Shown here one piece after another: positions 9,224 through 19,445 of a DNA stretch of 64,000 nucleotides. The stretch is from an uncultured Litoreibacter sp. GTDB lineage: Bacteria; Pseudomonadota; Alphaproteobacteria; Rhodobacterales; Rhodobacteraceae. Every line of letters starts with the position of its first letter. The stretch's first letter is position 1. The notes under the pieces are model-generated. The model saw only the letters and a list, made by a program, of their open reading frames with translations. It was not told where the DNA came from and made no database searches. The stretch spans positions 558,001 to 622,000 of the forward strand of contig NZ_CANKWO010000002.1 of assembly GCF_947487515.1 (NCBI RefSeq). The letters run 5' to 3'. The translations under genes and the position numbers were made by a program.

Positions 9224-9804
9224 GCTTTGACCCGCTTTATGTTTTTGTCTTCGCTGGCCTGTTTTCACCTGGACCAAATGTAATCTTGCTTACCACATCC
9301 GGTGCGCGTTTTGGGTTTGGCCGCAGCTTGCCGCATGTCTTTGGCGTGGCGATTGGCGTGGGGATCACCTCTGCGCTGACGGGCTTTGGTATCGGTGCGT
9401 TGTTGCTGGCGCAGCCGGCGTTGACCTTTGCGTTGAAATGCTTGGCCGCCGCGTGGATATTGTGGATGGCATGGAAGCTATTCTGCTCCACCAGAGGGCC
9501 GCAAACGCAGGGGCGCGACCGGCCTTTCACCTTTCTTGAGGCAGTGCTGTTTCAATGGGTGAACCCGAAAATATGGGCCATCGCGATGGCCGCATCTTCC
9601 GGCTACGCCATCGGCCTACCGCCCGCTCAAGAGGCACTTAGACTGGGCAGCGCCTTTTCCGGCATTAATTTGTTTGTCTGTTTATTTTGGTCCTTTGCCG
9701 GATCACTATTGGCGGCCCTTATGACCCGCCAAGTTTGGTGGCGCTGGTTTATGACAATAATGGCCCTTGCATTGGCCGCCTCGGCTGTCATGGTTTTCTT
9801 ATAG
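9220..9804 (+). CDS. LysE/RhtB family amino-acid exporter
   Basis: 194 aa from MSFDPLYVF, a start that overlaps the cca stop (ATGA). The N-terminal SPGPNVILLTTSGARFG motif is the hallmark of the LysE family, and about six hydrophobic segments fit the usual inner-membrane topology. QWVNPKIWAIAMAA near residue 110 matches the conserved mid-protein NPK motif. Family members export amino acids or homoserine lactones; the substrate is not predictable. Confidence 0.88.
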   Translation: MSFDPLYVFVFAGLFSPGPNVILLTTSGARFGFGRSLPHVFGVAIGVGITSALTGFGIGALLLAQPALTFALKCLAAAWILWMAWKLFCSTRGPQTQGRDRPFTFLEAVLFQWVNPKIWAIAMAASSGYAIGLPPAQEALRLGSAFSGINLFVCLFWSFAGSLLAALMTRQVWWRWFMTIMALALAASAVMVFL

Positions 9805-9845
9805 TTCGTGGCCAATTTCCTTCGAGGCCCGACAAAGAGGTTTTG

Positions 9846-11687
9846 ATGTTCCGCTTTTTTGAAAATTTGGTTGACCCGTACGACCCCTATGACGAAGTAG
9901 ACGCCCCTCCGCGCAAGTTGTGGCCGTTTTTGGTGTCTTACTCCCAACCCTTCAAAAAGGTCTTTATCTGGGCGGCAATTTTGTCGCTACTAGTGGCCAT
10001 AGTTGAAGTTGGGCTGATCTACTACATGGGCCGCGTGGTGGATGTTTTGTCGCTGGGTGAACCATCGCAAGTCTTGGACCAATACGGCACGGAATTGACT
10101 ATTGCGGCGGTGTTCATTCTGTTCATACGCCCCGTGATCCAAGCCGCCGATGTCGGCATTTTGAACAACGCCATTCTGCCGAACTATGGCACTTTGTTCC
10201 GGTGGCGGGCGCATAAGCATGTGTTGCGACAATCGGTAGGCTGGTTTGAGAATGACTTCGCCGGACGCATTGCAAACCGCATCATGCAAGCGCCTCCCGC
10301 TGCAGGTGAAGCGGTGTTTCAGGTGTTTGACGCTATCACTTTCTCGTTGGCCTATGCCGTCGGCGCAATCATCTTGCTGACACAGGCAGACCCGCGTCTG
10401 GTCATCCCATTGGTGATCTGGCTGGGGCTATATGCTGCATTGGTCTCATGGACCATGAAACGGGTCGGGCCCGCGTCAAAAGCATCCTCGGATGCCCGCT
10501 CAATGACAACGGGGCGGGTCGTGGACAGCTATTCCAACATCCATTCAGTCAAACTTTTTGCACATAACGAGGGAGAGCTGCTATTCGCCAAAGAGGCCAT
10601 CGAGAAGGCGCGCCAAACCTTCGCCCGCGAGATGCGAATTTTCACGGTTATGGATGTCATGTTGGTCACCTTGAACGGGCTGCTGATCGTCGGTGTCGTG
10701 GGGTGGGCGATCGCCCTATGGTCACAAGGCAGCGCGACCGTCGGGGCCGTCGCCGCAGCGACAGCACTAACCTTGCGTTTGAACGCCATGACCGGTTGGA
10801 TCATGTGGGCTTTGACATCGTTTTTCCGTTCTTTGGGCGTTGTATCGGAAGGTATGGAGACCATTGCCCAGCCGATCACCTTGGTGGACGCCCCCGACGC
10901 CAAACCGCTTTCGCTTAGCGCTGGGGCGGTCAACTTCGATCAGCTGACACATCATTACGGACGGAATCGCGGGGGGTTGGACAACCTGTCTTTGCAAATC
11001 GCGTCAGGAGAAAAGGTTGGGTTGATCGGGCGATCCGGTGCGGGAAAATCCACATTGGTGAAGCTGTTGCTGCGCTTCTACGACCCAGAAGGCGGGCGCA
11101 TCGAAATCGACGGGCAGGATATCACCCACGTCACGCAAAACAGCCTGCGACAGGTAACCGGAATGGTAAGCCAAGACAGCTCCTTGATGCATCGCTCGGT
11201 CCGGGACAACATCCTATATGGCCGCCCGACTGCTTCCGAAGAAGACATGATCAAAGCCGCCAAACAGGCCCAAGCGCATGAGTTCATTCTGGACCTCTCG
11301 GACCCAGAAGGTCGATGCGGATATGACGCCCATGTGGGCGAACGTGGGGTGAAACTTTCGGGCGGGCAACGTCAACGCATCGGGTTGGCCCGCGTGATAT
11401 TGAAGAATGCCCCGATACTGGTTTTGGACGAAGCCACCAGCGCCTTGGACAGTGAGGTCGAAGCTGCCATTCAAGACACCCTATACGGTGTGATGGAGGG
11501 CAAAACCGTGATCGCCATTGCCCACCGCCTAAGCACCATCGCGCATATGGACCGCATTGTGGTTCTGGACGACGGCGCCATTGTCGAGGAAGGCAGCCAC
11601 GCCGAACTTCTGGAGAAAGGCGGGCTCTATGCCGGTTTTTGGGCGCGTCAATCGGGTGGCTTTTTGAATGTTGAGGCAGAGCAATGA
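9846..11687 (+). CDS. ABC exporter, fused membrane and ATPase domains (first of tandem pair)
   Basis: 613 aa. An N-terminal type IV transmembrane domain (about residues 30-330) is followed by a complete nucleotide-binding domain: Walker A GRSGAGKST near 395, signature LSGGQRQR near 505, Walker B ILVLDEATS near 525 and H-loop AHRLST near 560. The acidic tyrosine-rich start VDPYDPYDEVDAPP is unusual. The start at 9846 places the ATG after the LysE gene with a 41-base gap. It overlaps the next ABC gene by ATGATG, and together they probably form a heterodimeric exporter. Substrate unknown. Confidence 0.9.
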   Translation: MFRFFENLVDPYDPYDEVDAPPRKLWPFLVSYSQPFKKVFIWAAILSLLVAIVEVGLIYYMGRVVDVLSLGEPSQVLDQYGTELTIAAVFILFIRPVIQAADVGILNNAILPNYGTLFRWRAHKHVLRQSVGWFENDFAGRIANRIMQAPPAAGEAVFQVFDAITFSLAYAVGAIILLTQADPRLVIPLVIWLGLYAALVSWTMKRVGPASKASSDARSMTTGRVVDSYSNIHSVKLFAHNEGELLFAKEAIEKARQTFAREMRIFTVMDVMLVTLNGLLIVGVVGWAIALWSQGSATVGAVAAATALTLRLNAMTGWIMWALTSFFRSLGVVSEGMETIAQPITLVDAPDAKPLSLSAGAVNFDQLTHHYGRNRGGLDNLSLQIASGEKVGLIGRSGAGKSTLVKLLLRFYDPEGGRIEIDGQDITHVTQNSLRQVTGMVSQDSSLMHRSVRDNILYGRPTASEEDMIKAAKQAQAHEFILDLSDPEGRCGYDAHVGERGVKLSGGQRQRIGLARVILKNAPILVLDEATSALDSEVEAAIQDTLYGVMEGKTVIAIAHRLSTIAHMDRIVVLDDGAIVEEGSHAELLEKGGLYAGFWARQSGGFLNVEAEQ

Positions 11688-13555
11688 TGGAACGTTTGTT
11701 GGGTATGCTTGAGCCGGTACTAAAGCGTTTGGGGAATGCGATTGACCCGTTTGCCGAGGCCGGATCACCACCTCCTCGCACGCTTTGGGCATTTTGCAAA
11801 TGGTGTCTTGCGGGGTCGTGGCCTGTATTGATTTTGGCGGCCCTGTTCTCTGCTTTAGCCGGTACGATGGAAGCCGTGACTGCCATGTTACTTGGCCGTG
11901 TCATTGACGCCGCCGCAGCCACCGGCCCCGTCGGATTTTTCGCCCAGAACTGGTCGCTGGTTGCCTTGTTTGTCATCTTCTTCATGGTGTTGCGCCCGCT
12001 GTTTTTCGGGACAAGTGCCGCCTTCAACGGCATTGTGGTGCCCCCGAATGTTTACCCGCTTGTTCAAAGCCGCCTGCACCGTTGGACTTTGGGCCATTCG
12101 GTAGATTACTTCGACAGCGACTTCGCAGGACGCATCGCGCAAAAGCAAATGCAAACCGCCCGCGCCCTGACTGAAGTCACGGCAGAGACGATCAACGTCG
12201 TCGCCTTTGCGCTGGCGTCCGTTTTTGGATCGGTTCTGTTGTTAAGCACAATCAACGGATGGATCGCCTTCGCTTTGGCGATCTGGCTGCTGGGCTATTT
12301 GCTTATGATCCGCTGGTTCATGCCACGTATCCGCAAACGCTCTGCCGCGCGGGCAAGCGCACGCACGATGGTCACAGGGCAAGTCGTCGACACGATCACC
12401 AACATCAAAACCGTGAAGCTTTTCGGGCACTCGAAGTTCGAGGATCAATCCGCCTTGGATGCCATGGCGGTGCTACGAGATCGCGCGTTGGAGTTCGGAC
12501 GATTGTCGACGGGTTTCAGATTTGCCCTGATGGCAACCGCAGGGATATTGCCCGTGCTGTTGATTGGCGGAACCGTGATGCTTTGGCAATCGGCCAATGC
12601 CACGACCGGCGACATCGCGGCAGCCGGTGCCATTTCCATCCGTATCGCGCAAATGACGGGCTGGGTAAGTTTTTCGCTGATGGCGATGTATGCCAATATC
12701 GGCGAAGTAGAGGACGGGATGCGCACGCTCACCCCGCCTCACGCGTTGCTGGACAAGCATCAGGCCAAGAAGCTGCGCGTCCCCGATGGGGCTGTGATAT
12801 TTGACGACGTCACCTTTCGCTACGGACGCGAAATCGGGGGCATCGATAACGTAACGCTGTCGATCCCCTCGGGCGAGAAGCTGGGGTTGGTCGGCGCCTC
12901 TGGTGCAGGGAAGTCGACGCTGGTCAGCCTTTTGTTGCGGCTGTATGACGCCGAGGCCGGAGCAGTTCGGATCGACGATCAAAACGTCTCTGCGGTGACC
13001 CAAGAAAGCCTGCGCCAAAGCATAGGCATGGTCACGCAAGAAACGGCGATGTTCAACCGGTCCGCCCGCGACAACATCCTTTATGGCCGCCCCGACGCAA
13101 CCGAAGAAGACATGATCGACGCCGCCCGCCGCGCCGAAGCGCATGACTTCATTTTGGACCTAGAGGACCACAAAGGCCGCAAAGGATATGAGGCGCATTT
13201 GGGCGAACGGGGCGTGAAGCTTTCGGGCGGGCAACGCCAAAGGATTGCCTTGGCGCGTGCGTTGTTGAAAGACGCGCCGATCTTGGTACTGGATGAGGCC
13301 ACCAGCGCGCTAGACAGCGAAGTAGAGGCGATGATCCAATCCGCGTTGGACAACGCAATGGTCGGCAAAACCGTCATCGCCATTGCCCACCGTCTTAGCA
13401 CCATCGCGCGCATGGACCGGATTGTTGTGTTGGATGCGGGGCGCATCGTCGAGGACGGCACCCACGCAGAACTATTGGCGCAAGACGGGCTTTACGCTCG
13501 CTACTGGCGGCGACAGTCCGGCGGGTTTATAGGCATAGACGAAACAGCCGAGTAA
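11684..13555 (+). CDS. ABC exporter, fused membrane and ATPase domains (second of tandem pair)
   Basis: 623 aa, built like its upstream partner: a six-helix domain, then Walker A GASGAGKST near 404, LSGGQRQR near 512, Walker B ILVLDEATSALDS and the H-loop. Both ATP sites look intact in both proteins, so neither half is obviously degenerate, unlike the classic TM287/288-type heterodimers. The two share near-identical stretches (NILYGRP, EEDMI, AHDFILDL), implying an old tandem duplication. The start overlaps the upstream stop. Confidence 0.9.
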   Translation: MMERLLGMLEPVLKRLGNAIDPFAEAGSPPPRTLWAFCKWCLAGSWPVLILAALFSALAGTMEAVTAMLLGRVIDAAAATGPVGFFAQNWSLVALFVIFFMVLRPLFFGTSAAFNGIVVPPNVYPLVQSRLHRWTLGHSVDYFDSDFAGRIAQKQMQTARALTEVTAETINVVAFALASVFGSVLLLSTINGWIAFALAIWLLGYLLMIRWFMPRIRKRSAARASARTMVTGQVVDTITNIKTVKLFGHSKFEDQSALDAMAVLRDRALEFGRLSTGFRFALMATAGILPVLLIGGTVMLWQSANATTGDIAAAGAISIRIAQMTGWVSFSLMAMYANIGEVEDGMRTLTPPHALLDKHQAKKLRVPDGAVIFDDVTFRYGREIGGIDNVTLSIPSGEKLGLVGASGAGKSTLVSLLLRLYDAEAGAVRIDDQNVSAVTQESLRQSIGMVTQETAMFNRSARDNILYGRPDATEEDMIDAARRAEAHDFILDLEDHKGRKGYEAHLGERGVKLSGGQRQRIALARALLKDAPILVLDEATSALDSEVEAMIQSALDNAMVGKTVIAIAHRLSTIARMDRIVVLDAGRIVEDGTHAELLAQDGLYARYWRRQSGGFIGIDETAE

Positions 13556-13561
13556 GCACCC

Positions 13562-14749
13562 ATGACCCAGACCATTTTGCGACTGAACCACAAAGGCGAA
13601 GGCGTGACCGACGCCGGCACAGCGATCCCGCGGGTGCTTCCCGACGAGGTGATTGAGGACGGTCGCATTGTAACGCCATCGACCGATCGGGTGTCTGCCC
13701 CATGCCGCCATTTCAAAAGCTGCGGCGGCTGCGCGATGCAACACGCCAATGACGATTTCGTGGCGGACTGGAAAACCGATGTGATCCGTCTGGGGTTGTC
13801 TGCACGGAGGATTGAGGCCGACATCCGCCCGATCCTGACCTCCCCCGCGCAATCGCGCCGCCGCGCCACATTGCATGGGCGGCGGACAAAAAAGGGGGCC
13901 ATGGTCGGCTTCTTCGGGCGCGGTTCCGACGCATTGATTGAAATACCGGACTGCAAACTGCTGGACCCCAAACTGATTGCCGCCTTCCCCGTTCTAGAAG
14001 AGCTGACCATCGCCGCCGCCTCGCGCAAAAGCACGGTTGGGCTGGCGGTGACCTTGTCCGAAAACGGCTTGGACATCGACATTCTTGATGCGATGGAACT
14101 TAAACCACAGGGCATCTTGGAGATGTCTGCATTGGTGGAGCGGCACAAGCTGGCGCGCCTGAGCTGGGACGGCGAAGCTGTCGCCACTCGCGAGCCGGCC
14201 ATTCAGACCTTTGGTGCGGGCAAGGTTAGCCCCCCTCCAGGCGCTTTTTTGCAGGCAACCGCCCATGGGCAAGGGATTTTGAGCAACTGCGTGACCGAAG
14301 CGTTGGGCGACGCCAAACAGGTAGTGGACCTATTCGCTGGCTGCGGCACCTTCACCCTACCCGCCGCCGAGAAGGCCGAGGTTTGGGCCTTGGAAGGCGA
14401 CGAAAGCCTGATCGCTGCTATGGATGCGGGCTGGCGAATGGCGACAGGTTTGAAAAAGGTCACAGGCGAGACGCGCGACCTGTTCCGCCGCCCTTTGTTG
14501 CCTCACGAATTGCGAAAGACAGATGCGGTGATCATCGACCCGCCGCGCGCAGGGGCCGAGGCGCAATCGATTGAACTGGCTCAAAGCGACGTGAAACGGA
14601 TCGCGGCAGTGTCGTGCAACCCGATTTCATTCGCCCGCGACGCCGAGATTTTGATCAAAGGCGGCTATACATTGGATTGGGTGCAACCCGTGGATCAATT
14701 CCGCTGGTCATCCCATGTGGAACTCGCGGCGCAATTCACCAAGGCTTAA
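13562..14749 (+). CDS. Class I SAM RNA m5U methyltransferase, RlmD/TrmA family
   Basis: 395 aa. [10 protein letters not shown] near residues 46-55, with a later Cys in IPDCKLL, gives the four cysteines that hold a 4Fe-4S cluster in RlmD-like enzymes. The SAM site [11 protein letters not shown] is near 255, IIDPPRAG near 323, and the catalytic cysteine lies in [13 protein letters not shown] near 351. It should methylate uridine C5 in rRNA or tRNA; which position cannot be told from sequence. The N-terminal TRAM domain is short. Its stop is interlocked with that of convergent dxs. Confidence 0.9.
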   Translation: MTQTILRLNHKGEGVTDAGTAIPRVLPDEVIEDGRIVTPSTDRVSAPCRHFKSCGGCAMQHANDDFVADWKTDVIRLGLSARRIEADIRPILTSPAQSRRRATLHGRRTKKGAMVGFFGRGSDALIEIPDCKLLDPKLIAAFPVLEELTIAAASRKSTVGLAVTLSENGLDIDILDAMELKPQGILEMSALVERHKLARLSWDGEAVATREPAIQTFGAGKVSPPPGAFLQATAHGQGILSNCVTEALGDAKQVVDLFAGCGTFTLPAAEKAEVWALEGDESLIAAMDAGWRMATGLKKVTGETRDLFRRPLLPHELRKTDAVIIDPPRAGAEAQSIELAQSDVKRIAAVSCNPISFARDAEILIKGGYTLDWVQPVDQFRWSSHVELAAQFTKA

Positions 14750-16674
14750 GCGCGGCGGGTCGCGATGTCGGCAACGCCCAAGGTTTCCAGCACCTTCGTC
14801 TCAATCTGAGGCGCGTTCATCGCCGCTGTCGCGTACATATCCTCTGGGCTGGATTGATCGATGAAGATATCCGGGAACACCATGGAGCGGTATTTCAACC
14901 CGTCGTCGAACACCGCGTTTTCTGCCAACAACTGCGCCACGTGAGACCCAAATCCACCGACGGAGCCTTCCTCGATGGTGATTAGCGCTTCGTGGGTGCG
15001 GGCGAGGTTCAGAATGACCTCTTTGTCCAAAGGCTTGGCGAAACGGGCGTCGACCACTGTTGGTGTAATGCCTTTGGCGGACAGGTTTTCAGCAGCTTTC
15101 ATCACCTCAGCCAAACGCGTACCGAAGGACAATAGCGCAACGCGGCTGCCGTCTTGAATGGTTCGCGACTTGCCGATTTCAAGAATTTCACCCTTTTCAG
15201 GCATCTCAACACCAACGCCTTCACCCCGCGGATAACGGAAGGCAATCGGGCCGTCGTCATAGGCCACGGCTGTGGCAACCATATGGACCAACTCCGCCTC
15301 GTCAGCAGCGGCCATGACCACCATGTTCGGCAGATTTGTCATAAACCCGATGTCAAAACTACCCGCGTGGGTCGCCCCGTCAGCCCCCACCAATCCGGCG
15401 CGGTCAATCGGGAAACGGACGGGCAGGTTTTGCAAGGCAACATCATGCACAATCTGATCGTAGCCGCGTTGCAAGAAGGTCGAATATATCGCGCAAAACG
15501 GCTTCATGCCACCGGCCGCCAAGCCACCCGCGAAGGTGACGGCGTGCTGTTCTGCAATCCCCACATCGAACGTGCGCGACGGATAGCGTTCGGCCATAAG
15601 GCTCAGGCCGGTGCCGTCGGGCATTGCCGCAGTAACCGCCACGACTTTGCTATCCTCGGCCGCGTGATCCACAAGCGCCTTGCCGAACACGGAAGTGTAG
15701 CTGGGCGCGTTGGACGGGGATTTCTTTTGCTTACCGGTGATGAAATCAAACTTGGCAGTCGCATGCCCGCCGTCAGACGCATTTTCCGCTGGCGCGTAAC
15801 CTTTGCCTTTTTTGGTGATCACATGGATCATCACAGGGCCGTCAGCGCGCAGTTTGACCGTGCGCAGGACGGCCAACAGTTGCTCCATGTCGTGGCCGTC
15901 GATGGGGCCGACATATGAAAAACCAAGCTCTTCAAACAACGTGCCGCCGACCGTGGCCGACTTCAGCAGTTCCTTGGCGCGGCGCGCGCCTTCTTGAAAT
16001 GGCTCGGGCAACAGGGACACGGCCCCTTTGGCCGCAGCCTTGAATTCTTGGAATGGGGCGCCTGCATAAAGGCGCGACAAATAGGACGACATGGCACCGG
16101 TTGGCGGCGCGATAGACATCTCGTTATCGTTGAGAATGACGATCATGCGCTTCTTCAGGTGGCCCGCATTATTCATAGCCTCGAAGGCCATGCCAGCACT
16201 GATGGACCCATCGCCAATGACTGCAATGCAATCGCCCAAACCATGTTCCGGAGCACCACCAAGATCGCGAGCAACAGCCATTCCCAAAGCTGCAGAAATC
16301 GAGGTCGAGGAATGCGCGGCCCCGAAGGGATCATAGGGAGATTCGGTGCGTTTGGTGAATCCTGACAGCCCGTCTTTTTGGCGAATGGTCCGGATACGGT
16401 CGCGACGGCCGGTGATGATTTTATGCGGGTAGCACTGGTGCGACACATCCCAGATCAGGCGATCTTTGGGGGCCTCGAACACCGCGTGGATCGCAACAGT
16501 CAATTCCACCACACCAAGGCCCGCACCAAGGTGACCACCGGTTTCAGACACCGCGTGAACCGTCTCCAGACGCAACTCATGCGCAAGCTGCGTAAGCTCG
16601 GCTTCGGACATGCCTTTCATGTCAGCGGGTGTGTTCACCCGATCCAGCACTGGAGTCTGAGGTCTATCGCTCAT
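14746..16674 (-). CDS. dxs: 1-Deoxy-D-xylulose-5-phosphate synthase
   Basis: 642 aa thiamine-diphosphate enzyme joining pyruvate and glyceraldehyde 3-phosphate, the entry step of the MEP isoprenoid pathway. The ThDP/metal motif [18 protein letters not shown] is near residue 150 and the substrate-site [15 protein letters not shown] near 420. It follows ispA by 12 bases in the minus-strand run that begins at petP, so two isoprenoid genes are co-transcribed. Its terminal stop overlaps the convergent methyltransferase stop by four bases, leaving no space for a separate terminator. Confidence 0.97.
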   Translation of the reverse strand: MSDRPQTPVLDRVNTPADMKGMSEAELTQLAHELRLETVHAVSETGGHLGAGLGVVELTVAIHAVFEAPKDRLIWDVSHQCYPHKIITGRRDRIRTIRQKDGLSGFTKRTESPYDPFGAAHSSTSISAALGMAVARDLGGAPEHGLGDCIAVIGDGSISAGMAFEAMNNAGHLKKRMIVILNDNEMSIAPPTGAMSSYLSRLYAGAPFQEFKAAAKGAVSLLPEPFQEGARRAKELLKSATVGGTLFEELGFSYVGPIDGHDMEQLLAVLRTVKLRADGPVMIHVITKKGKGYAPAENASDGGHATAKFDFITGKQKKSPSNAPSYTSVFGKALVDHAAEDSKVVAVTAAMPDGTGLSLMAERYPSRTFDVGIAEQHAVTFAGGLAAGGMKPFCAIYSTFLQRGYDQIVHDVALQNLPVRFPIDRAGLVGADGATHAGSFDIGFMTNLPNMVVMAAADEAELVHMVATAVAYDDGPIAFRYPRGEGVGVEMPEKGEILEIGKSRTIQDGSRVALLSFGTRLAEVMKAAENLSAKGITPTVVDARFAKPLDKEVILNLARTHEALITIEEGSVGGFGSHVAQLLAENAVFDDGLKYRSMVFPDIFIDQSSPEDMYATAAMNAPQIETKVLETLGVADIATRRA

Positions 16675-16686
16675 CTGCGTGGTCCT

Positions 16687-17547
16687 TCACGTGTCGCGGT
16701 CTATGACGAACCGCGCCGCTGCTTTTAAGTTGTTGGCACCGTCGCCGTAAGGGGAAAGCGCATCGCAGGCCTGCACAACAAGTTCTTTCGCGCGGGCCTT
16801 CGCTGCGTCCATACCAAGGAGCGACACGAATGTCGCCTTTCCCGCGTCCGCATCCTTTTGTAGGCGCTTTCCTGCCTTGGCAGCATCACCTTCAATATCC
16901 AAGATGTCATCTGCAATCTGGAACGCAAGGCCAAGTGCTTGGGCATATTGGCGCAGCGAGGTCGGATCTGCCTCGGCCAAGATTGCGCCAGCCTGCCCCG
17001 ACCATTCGATCAATGCACCCGTTTTACCAGCTTGGAGGCGGGTAATCTCGGCCAAAGTCAGCGGCGTTTCAGCCGATTCAGCGGCGATATCCAAGGCCTG
17101 ACCCAGCACCATGCCTTCGGCACCTGCGGCTTTGGCCATCGTCGACACCAAGGCCAACCGCGCTTGGGCGCTGGCCTCTAGGTTGGACAAAACTTCGAAG
17201 GCTAATGTTTGCAAGGCATCACCGGTTAACACCGCCGTCGCTTCATCCCACTGGATGTGGACCGTTGGCATGCCGCGGCGCAGATCGTCATTGTCCATGC
17301 ACGGCAAATCGTCATGCACAAGACTATAGGCATGGATCATTTCAATCGCGGCGGCAGCTTGATCTGCCACTTGGGGCGATACCCCATGAAGGCGCGCGCC
17401 TTCCATCACCAAGAACGCCCGCAGCCGCTTGCCCCCCGTGCAGGTGTAGCGCATAGCGTCGGCAATCACACCGTCGAGCGGATGCATCACGCCATCCAGC
17501 GAATGCTGCACGCGGGTTTGCGCATCAGTCAGGGCATCTTGAAACAT
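16687..17547 (-). CDS. ispA: Polyprenyl (farnesyl) diphosphate synthase
   Basis: 286 aa. The first aspartate-rich motif DDLPCMDNDDLRRG lies near residue 83 and the second, QIADDILD, near 220; both bind the magnesium-diphosphate complex. The six-residue spacing of the first motif (DDxxxxD) is that of bacterial farnesyl diphosphate synthases. The start MFQDALTD at 17547 was chosen because it begins four bases after the xseB stop; an earlier in-frame ATG would run deep into xseB. Together with dxs it supplies C15 precursors. Confidence 0.93.
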   Translation of the reverse strand: MFQDALTDAQTRVQHSLDGVMHPLDGVIADAMRYTCTGGKRLRAFLVMEGARLHGVSPQVADQAAAAIEMIHAYSLVHDDLPCMDNDDLRRGMPTVHIQWDEATAVLTGDALQTLAFEVLSNLEASAQARLALVSTMAKAAGAEGMVLGQALDIAAESAETPLTLAEITRLQAGKTGALIEWSGQAGAILAEADPTSLRQYAQALGLAFQIADDILDIEGDAAKAGKRLQKDADAGKATFVSLLGMDAAKARAKELVVQACDALSPYGDGANNLKAAARFVIDRDT

Positions 17548-17551
17548 TGAA

Positions 17552-17794
17552 TTACAGGCCTTCGACCGGTGTCGTCCCCGCAGCTTGGCCATCACTCCCA
17601 AGGGTGATTTGCGCCACTTTTTCTTCTGCTTCTTTTAGCTTGGTCTCGCACCGCTTCTTCAACTCCGCGCCGCGCTCATAGAGCTTGATGCTGTCTTCCA
17701 GCGGCACGTCGCCGCGTTCCAGTTGACCAACCACTTGCTCCAGCTCGGACATTGCTTGCTCGAAGCTCATTTCGTCTACATTTGTGTCAGCCAT
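17552..17794 (-). CDS. xseB: Exodeoxyribonuclease VII small subunit
   Basis: 80 aa with the conserved pattern SFEQAMSELEQVVGQLERG and LEDSIKLYERGAELKKRC, a helical hairpin that binds the large XseA subunit in this DNA-degrading nuclease. It overlaps the preceding deacetylase-like gene by eight bases and is followed closely by ispA, the usual xseB-ispA-dxs arrangement of proteobacteria. xseA is not in the window. Confidence 0.95.
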   Translation of the reverse strand: MADTNVDEMSFEQAMSELEQVVGQLERGDVPLEDSIKLYERGAELKKRCETKLKEAEEKVAQITLGSDGQAAGTTPVEGL

Positions 17795-18728
17795 GGGTGC
17801 CCCGTTCTATCAAAACTTCCAGATGCGCGCGTGTGGACGCGGCTAGGGCATCCAGATCATATCCGCCCTCCAAAGTCGAGACGACACGGCCCTGCGCATG
17901 CGTATCAGCGACATCGCATAAGGCCTGCGTCGCCCAGACGAAATCCGCCTCGTCCCAATTCAGATTTGCCAGCGGATCATTGCGGTGGGCGTCAAACCCC
18001 GCCGAGATCAAAACCAACTGTGGTTTGAAGTCGTTTAGGGCGGGCAGGATCACGCGGTCATAGGCTTTGCGAAGGTCCACGCCGCCGGAATGCGCCTCTA
18101 GCGGGACGTTCAGGATATTGCCGGAAGCCCCGGTTTCATGGGCAGCCCCAGACCCCGGATAAAGCGGCATTTGGTGGCTGGAGATAAACAGCGCGCGATC
18201 CTCGTCCCATAGTAAATCCTGCGTGCCGTTGCCGTGGTGGACGTCGAAATCAACGATGGCCACGCGATCCAAGCCATGAACTTCAAGCGCGTGTTTAGCC
18301 GCGATAGCGATGTTGCCGAACAGGCAGAACCCCATCGGCGTCTGCTTCTCGGCGTGGTGACCGGGGGGGCGCATGGCGGCGAAGGCGTTCTGAACCTCAC
18401 CACCCAGCACCATGTCGACCGCCTTGGTCATCGCCCCGACACCGCGATACGCAGCCTTAAGCGATCCGGCCGACATATGCGTATCCGCGTCCAGCGAGAC
18501 GGCCCCCGCACTTGGCGCCGCAGCCTTTACCGCATCAATATGCCCCTGAGGGTGAACCCGCAAGATATCGCCATCGCTACCCATTGGAGCATCTATGCGG
18601 GTCAAACCCGTTTGGTCCATGGCGTCCAAAGCGGCATAGATGGCCATCAGGCGATCGACACGTTCAGGATGACCCGAAGGTGTAATGTGGTTTAAGCAAT
18701 CGGGGTGCGTCAGAAGCGCTGTCGTCAT
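17787..18728 (-). CDS. Histone deacetylase family protein (acetoin-utilisation/acetylpolyamine type)
   Basis: 313 aa with the arginase/deacetylase fold. The paired histidines are in RPPGHHAE (about residue 125), the zinc Asp/His in DFDVHHGNGTQ (about 165), a second zinc Asp in SAGFDAHRNDP (about 245), and the C-terminal EGGYDL. All catalytic positions appear present. Bacterial members remove acetyl groups from polyamines or protein lysines. GAGGA precedes the ATG, nine bases after the petR stop, so it is co-transcribed with the regulators. Confidence 0.93.
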   Translation of the reverse strand: MTTALLTHPDCLNHITPSGHPERVDRLMAIYAALDAMDQTGLTRIDAPMGSDGDILRVHPQGHIDAVKAAAPSAGAVSLDADTHMSAGSLKAAYRGVGAMTKAVDMVLGGEVQNAFAAMRPPGHHAEKQTPMGFCLFGNIAIAAKHALEVHGLDRVAIVDFDVHHGNGTQDLLWDEDRALFISSHQMPLYPGSGAAHETGASGNILNVPLEAHSGGVDLRKAYDRVILPALNDFKPQLVLISAGFDAHRNDPLANLNWDEADFVWATQALCDVADTHAQGRVVSTLEGGYDLDALAASTRAHLEVLIERGTHG

Positions 18729-18737
18729 TCTGCGTCC

Positions 18738-19445
18738 TCAGTCCGGAGCCAACATGTAGCCGGAACCACGCACTGTTTGGAGGTAACGGGGCTGCTTTGG
18801 GTCCATTTCTATCTTGCGGCGCAAGCGGGTGATTTGCACATCCACTGCTCGTTCTTGGGCCTGACCTCGATCGCGGCCCAAGTCCTCCACCAGCTTTGAT
18901 CGCGAAACCGGCTCACCCGCGCTTGCCGAGAAGATTTTCATCAACGCAACCTCGGTGGCCGTCAGGCGGATCAACTCCTCGCCGCGCCACATTTCACCAC
19001 GCTCTATATCATAGCGAATATCCCCAAGCGTCAGCGATTTTGGGGCCTCAATCACGTCTTCGGATTGGGGAACCCGACGCAGAATGGCATTGATGCGAAG
19101 AAGCAGCTCCTTTGGCTCAAACGGTTTTGGCAGATAGTCGTCTGCACCCGCCTCAAGGCCGGATATGCGGTCGCTGCTTTCCCCTTTGGCGGTCAAAAGC
19201 AATATCGGGATTTCGCGGGTTTGGCGCAATTCGCGAGTGAAGGTTATCCCGTCATCACCCGGCATCATCACATCCATCACGATCAGGTCAAAATCCAAAC
19301 CGTCCAGCAATCTGCGCGCGTGATCGGCATCCCGTGCACAGGTGGTCCAAAATCCGTTACGATTGAGGAATTGCTGGATCAGTTTGCGGATACGTTCATC
19401 ATCATCAACGATAAGCAGATGGGCGTCATTTTGGGCCGCGGACAT
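18738..19445 (-). CDS. petR: OmpR-family response regulator, PetR-like
   Basis: 235 aa. Receiver domain at residues 8-125 with acidic pocket VDDDE, phospho-acceptor Asp near 58 (DLIVMDVMMPG) and Lys in LPKPF near 108; a winged-helix DNA-binding domain occupies 140-235. It starts exactly after the stop of a MarR-family gene. That MarR plus OmpR pairing is the petP-petR arrangement described in Rhodobacter capsulatus, upstream of the cytochrome bc1 genes. Here it instead heads a deacetylase-xseB-ispA-dxs run. The cognate kinase is not nearby. Confidence 0.85.
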   Translation of the reverse strand: MSAAQNDAHLLIVDDDERIRKLIQQFLNRNGFWTTCARDADHARRLLDGLDFDLIVMDVMMPGDDGITFTRELRQTREIPILLLTAKGESSDRISGLEAGADDYLPKPFEPKELLLRINAILRRVPQSEDVIEAPKSLTLGDIRYDIERGEMWRGEELIRLTATEVALMKIFSASAGEPVSRSKLVEDLGRDRGQAQERAVDVQITRLRRKIEMDPKQPRYLQTVRGSGYMLAPD

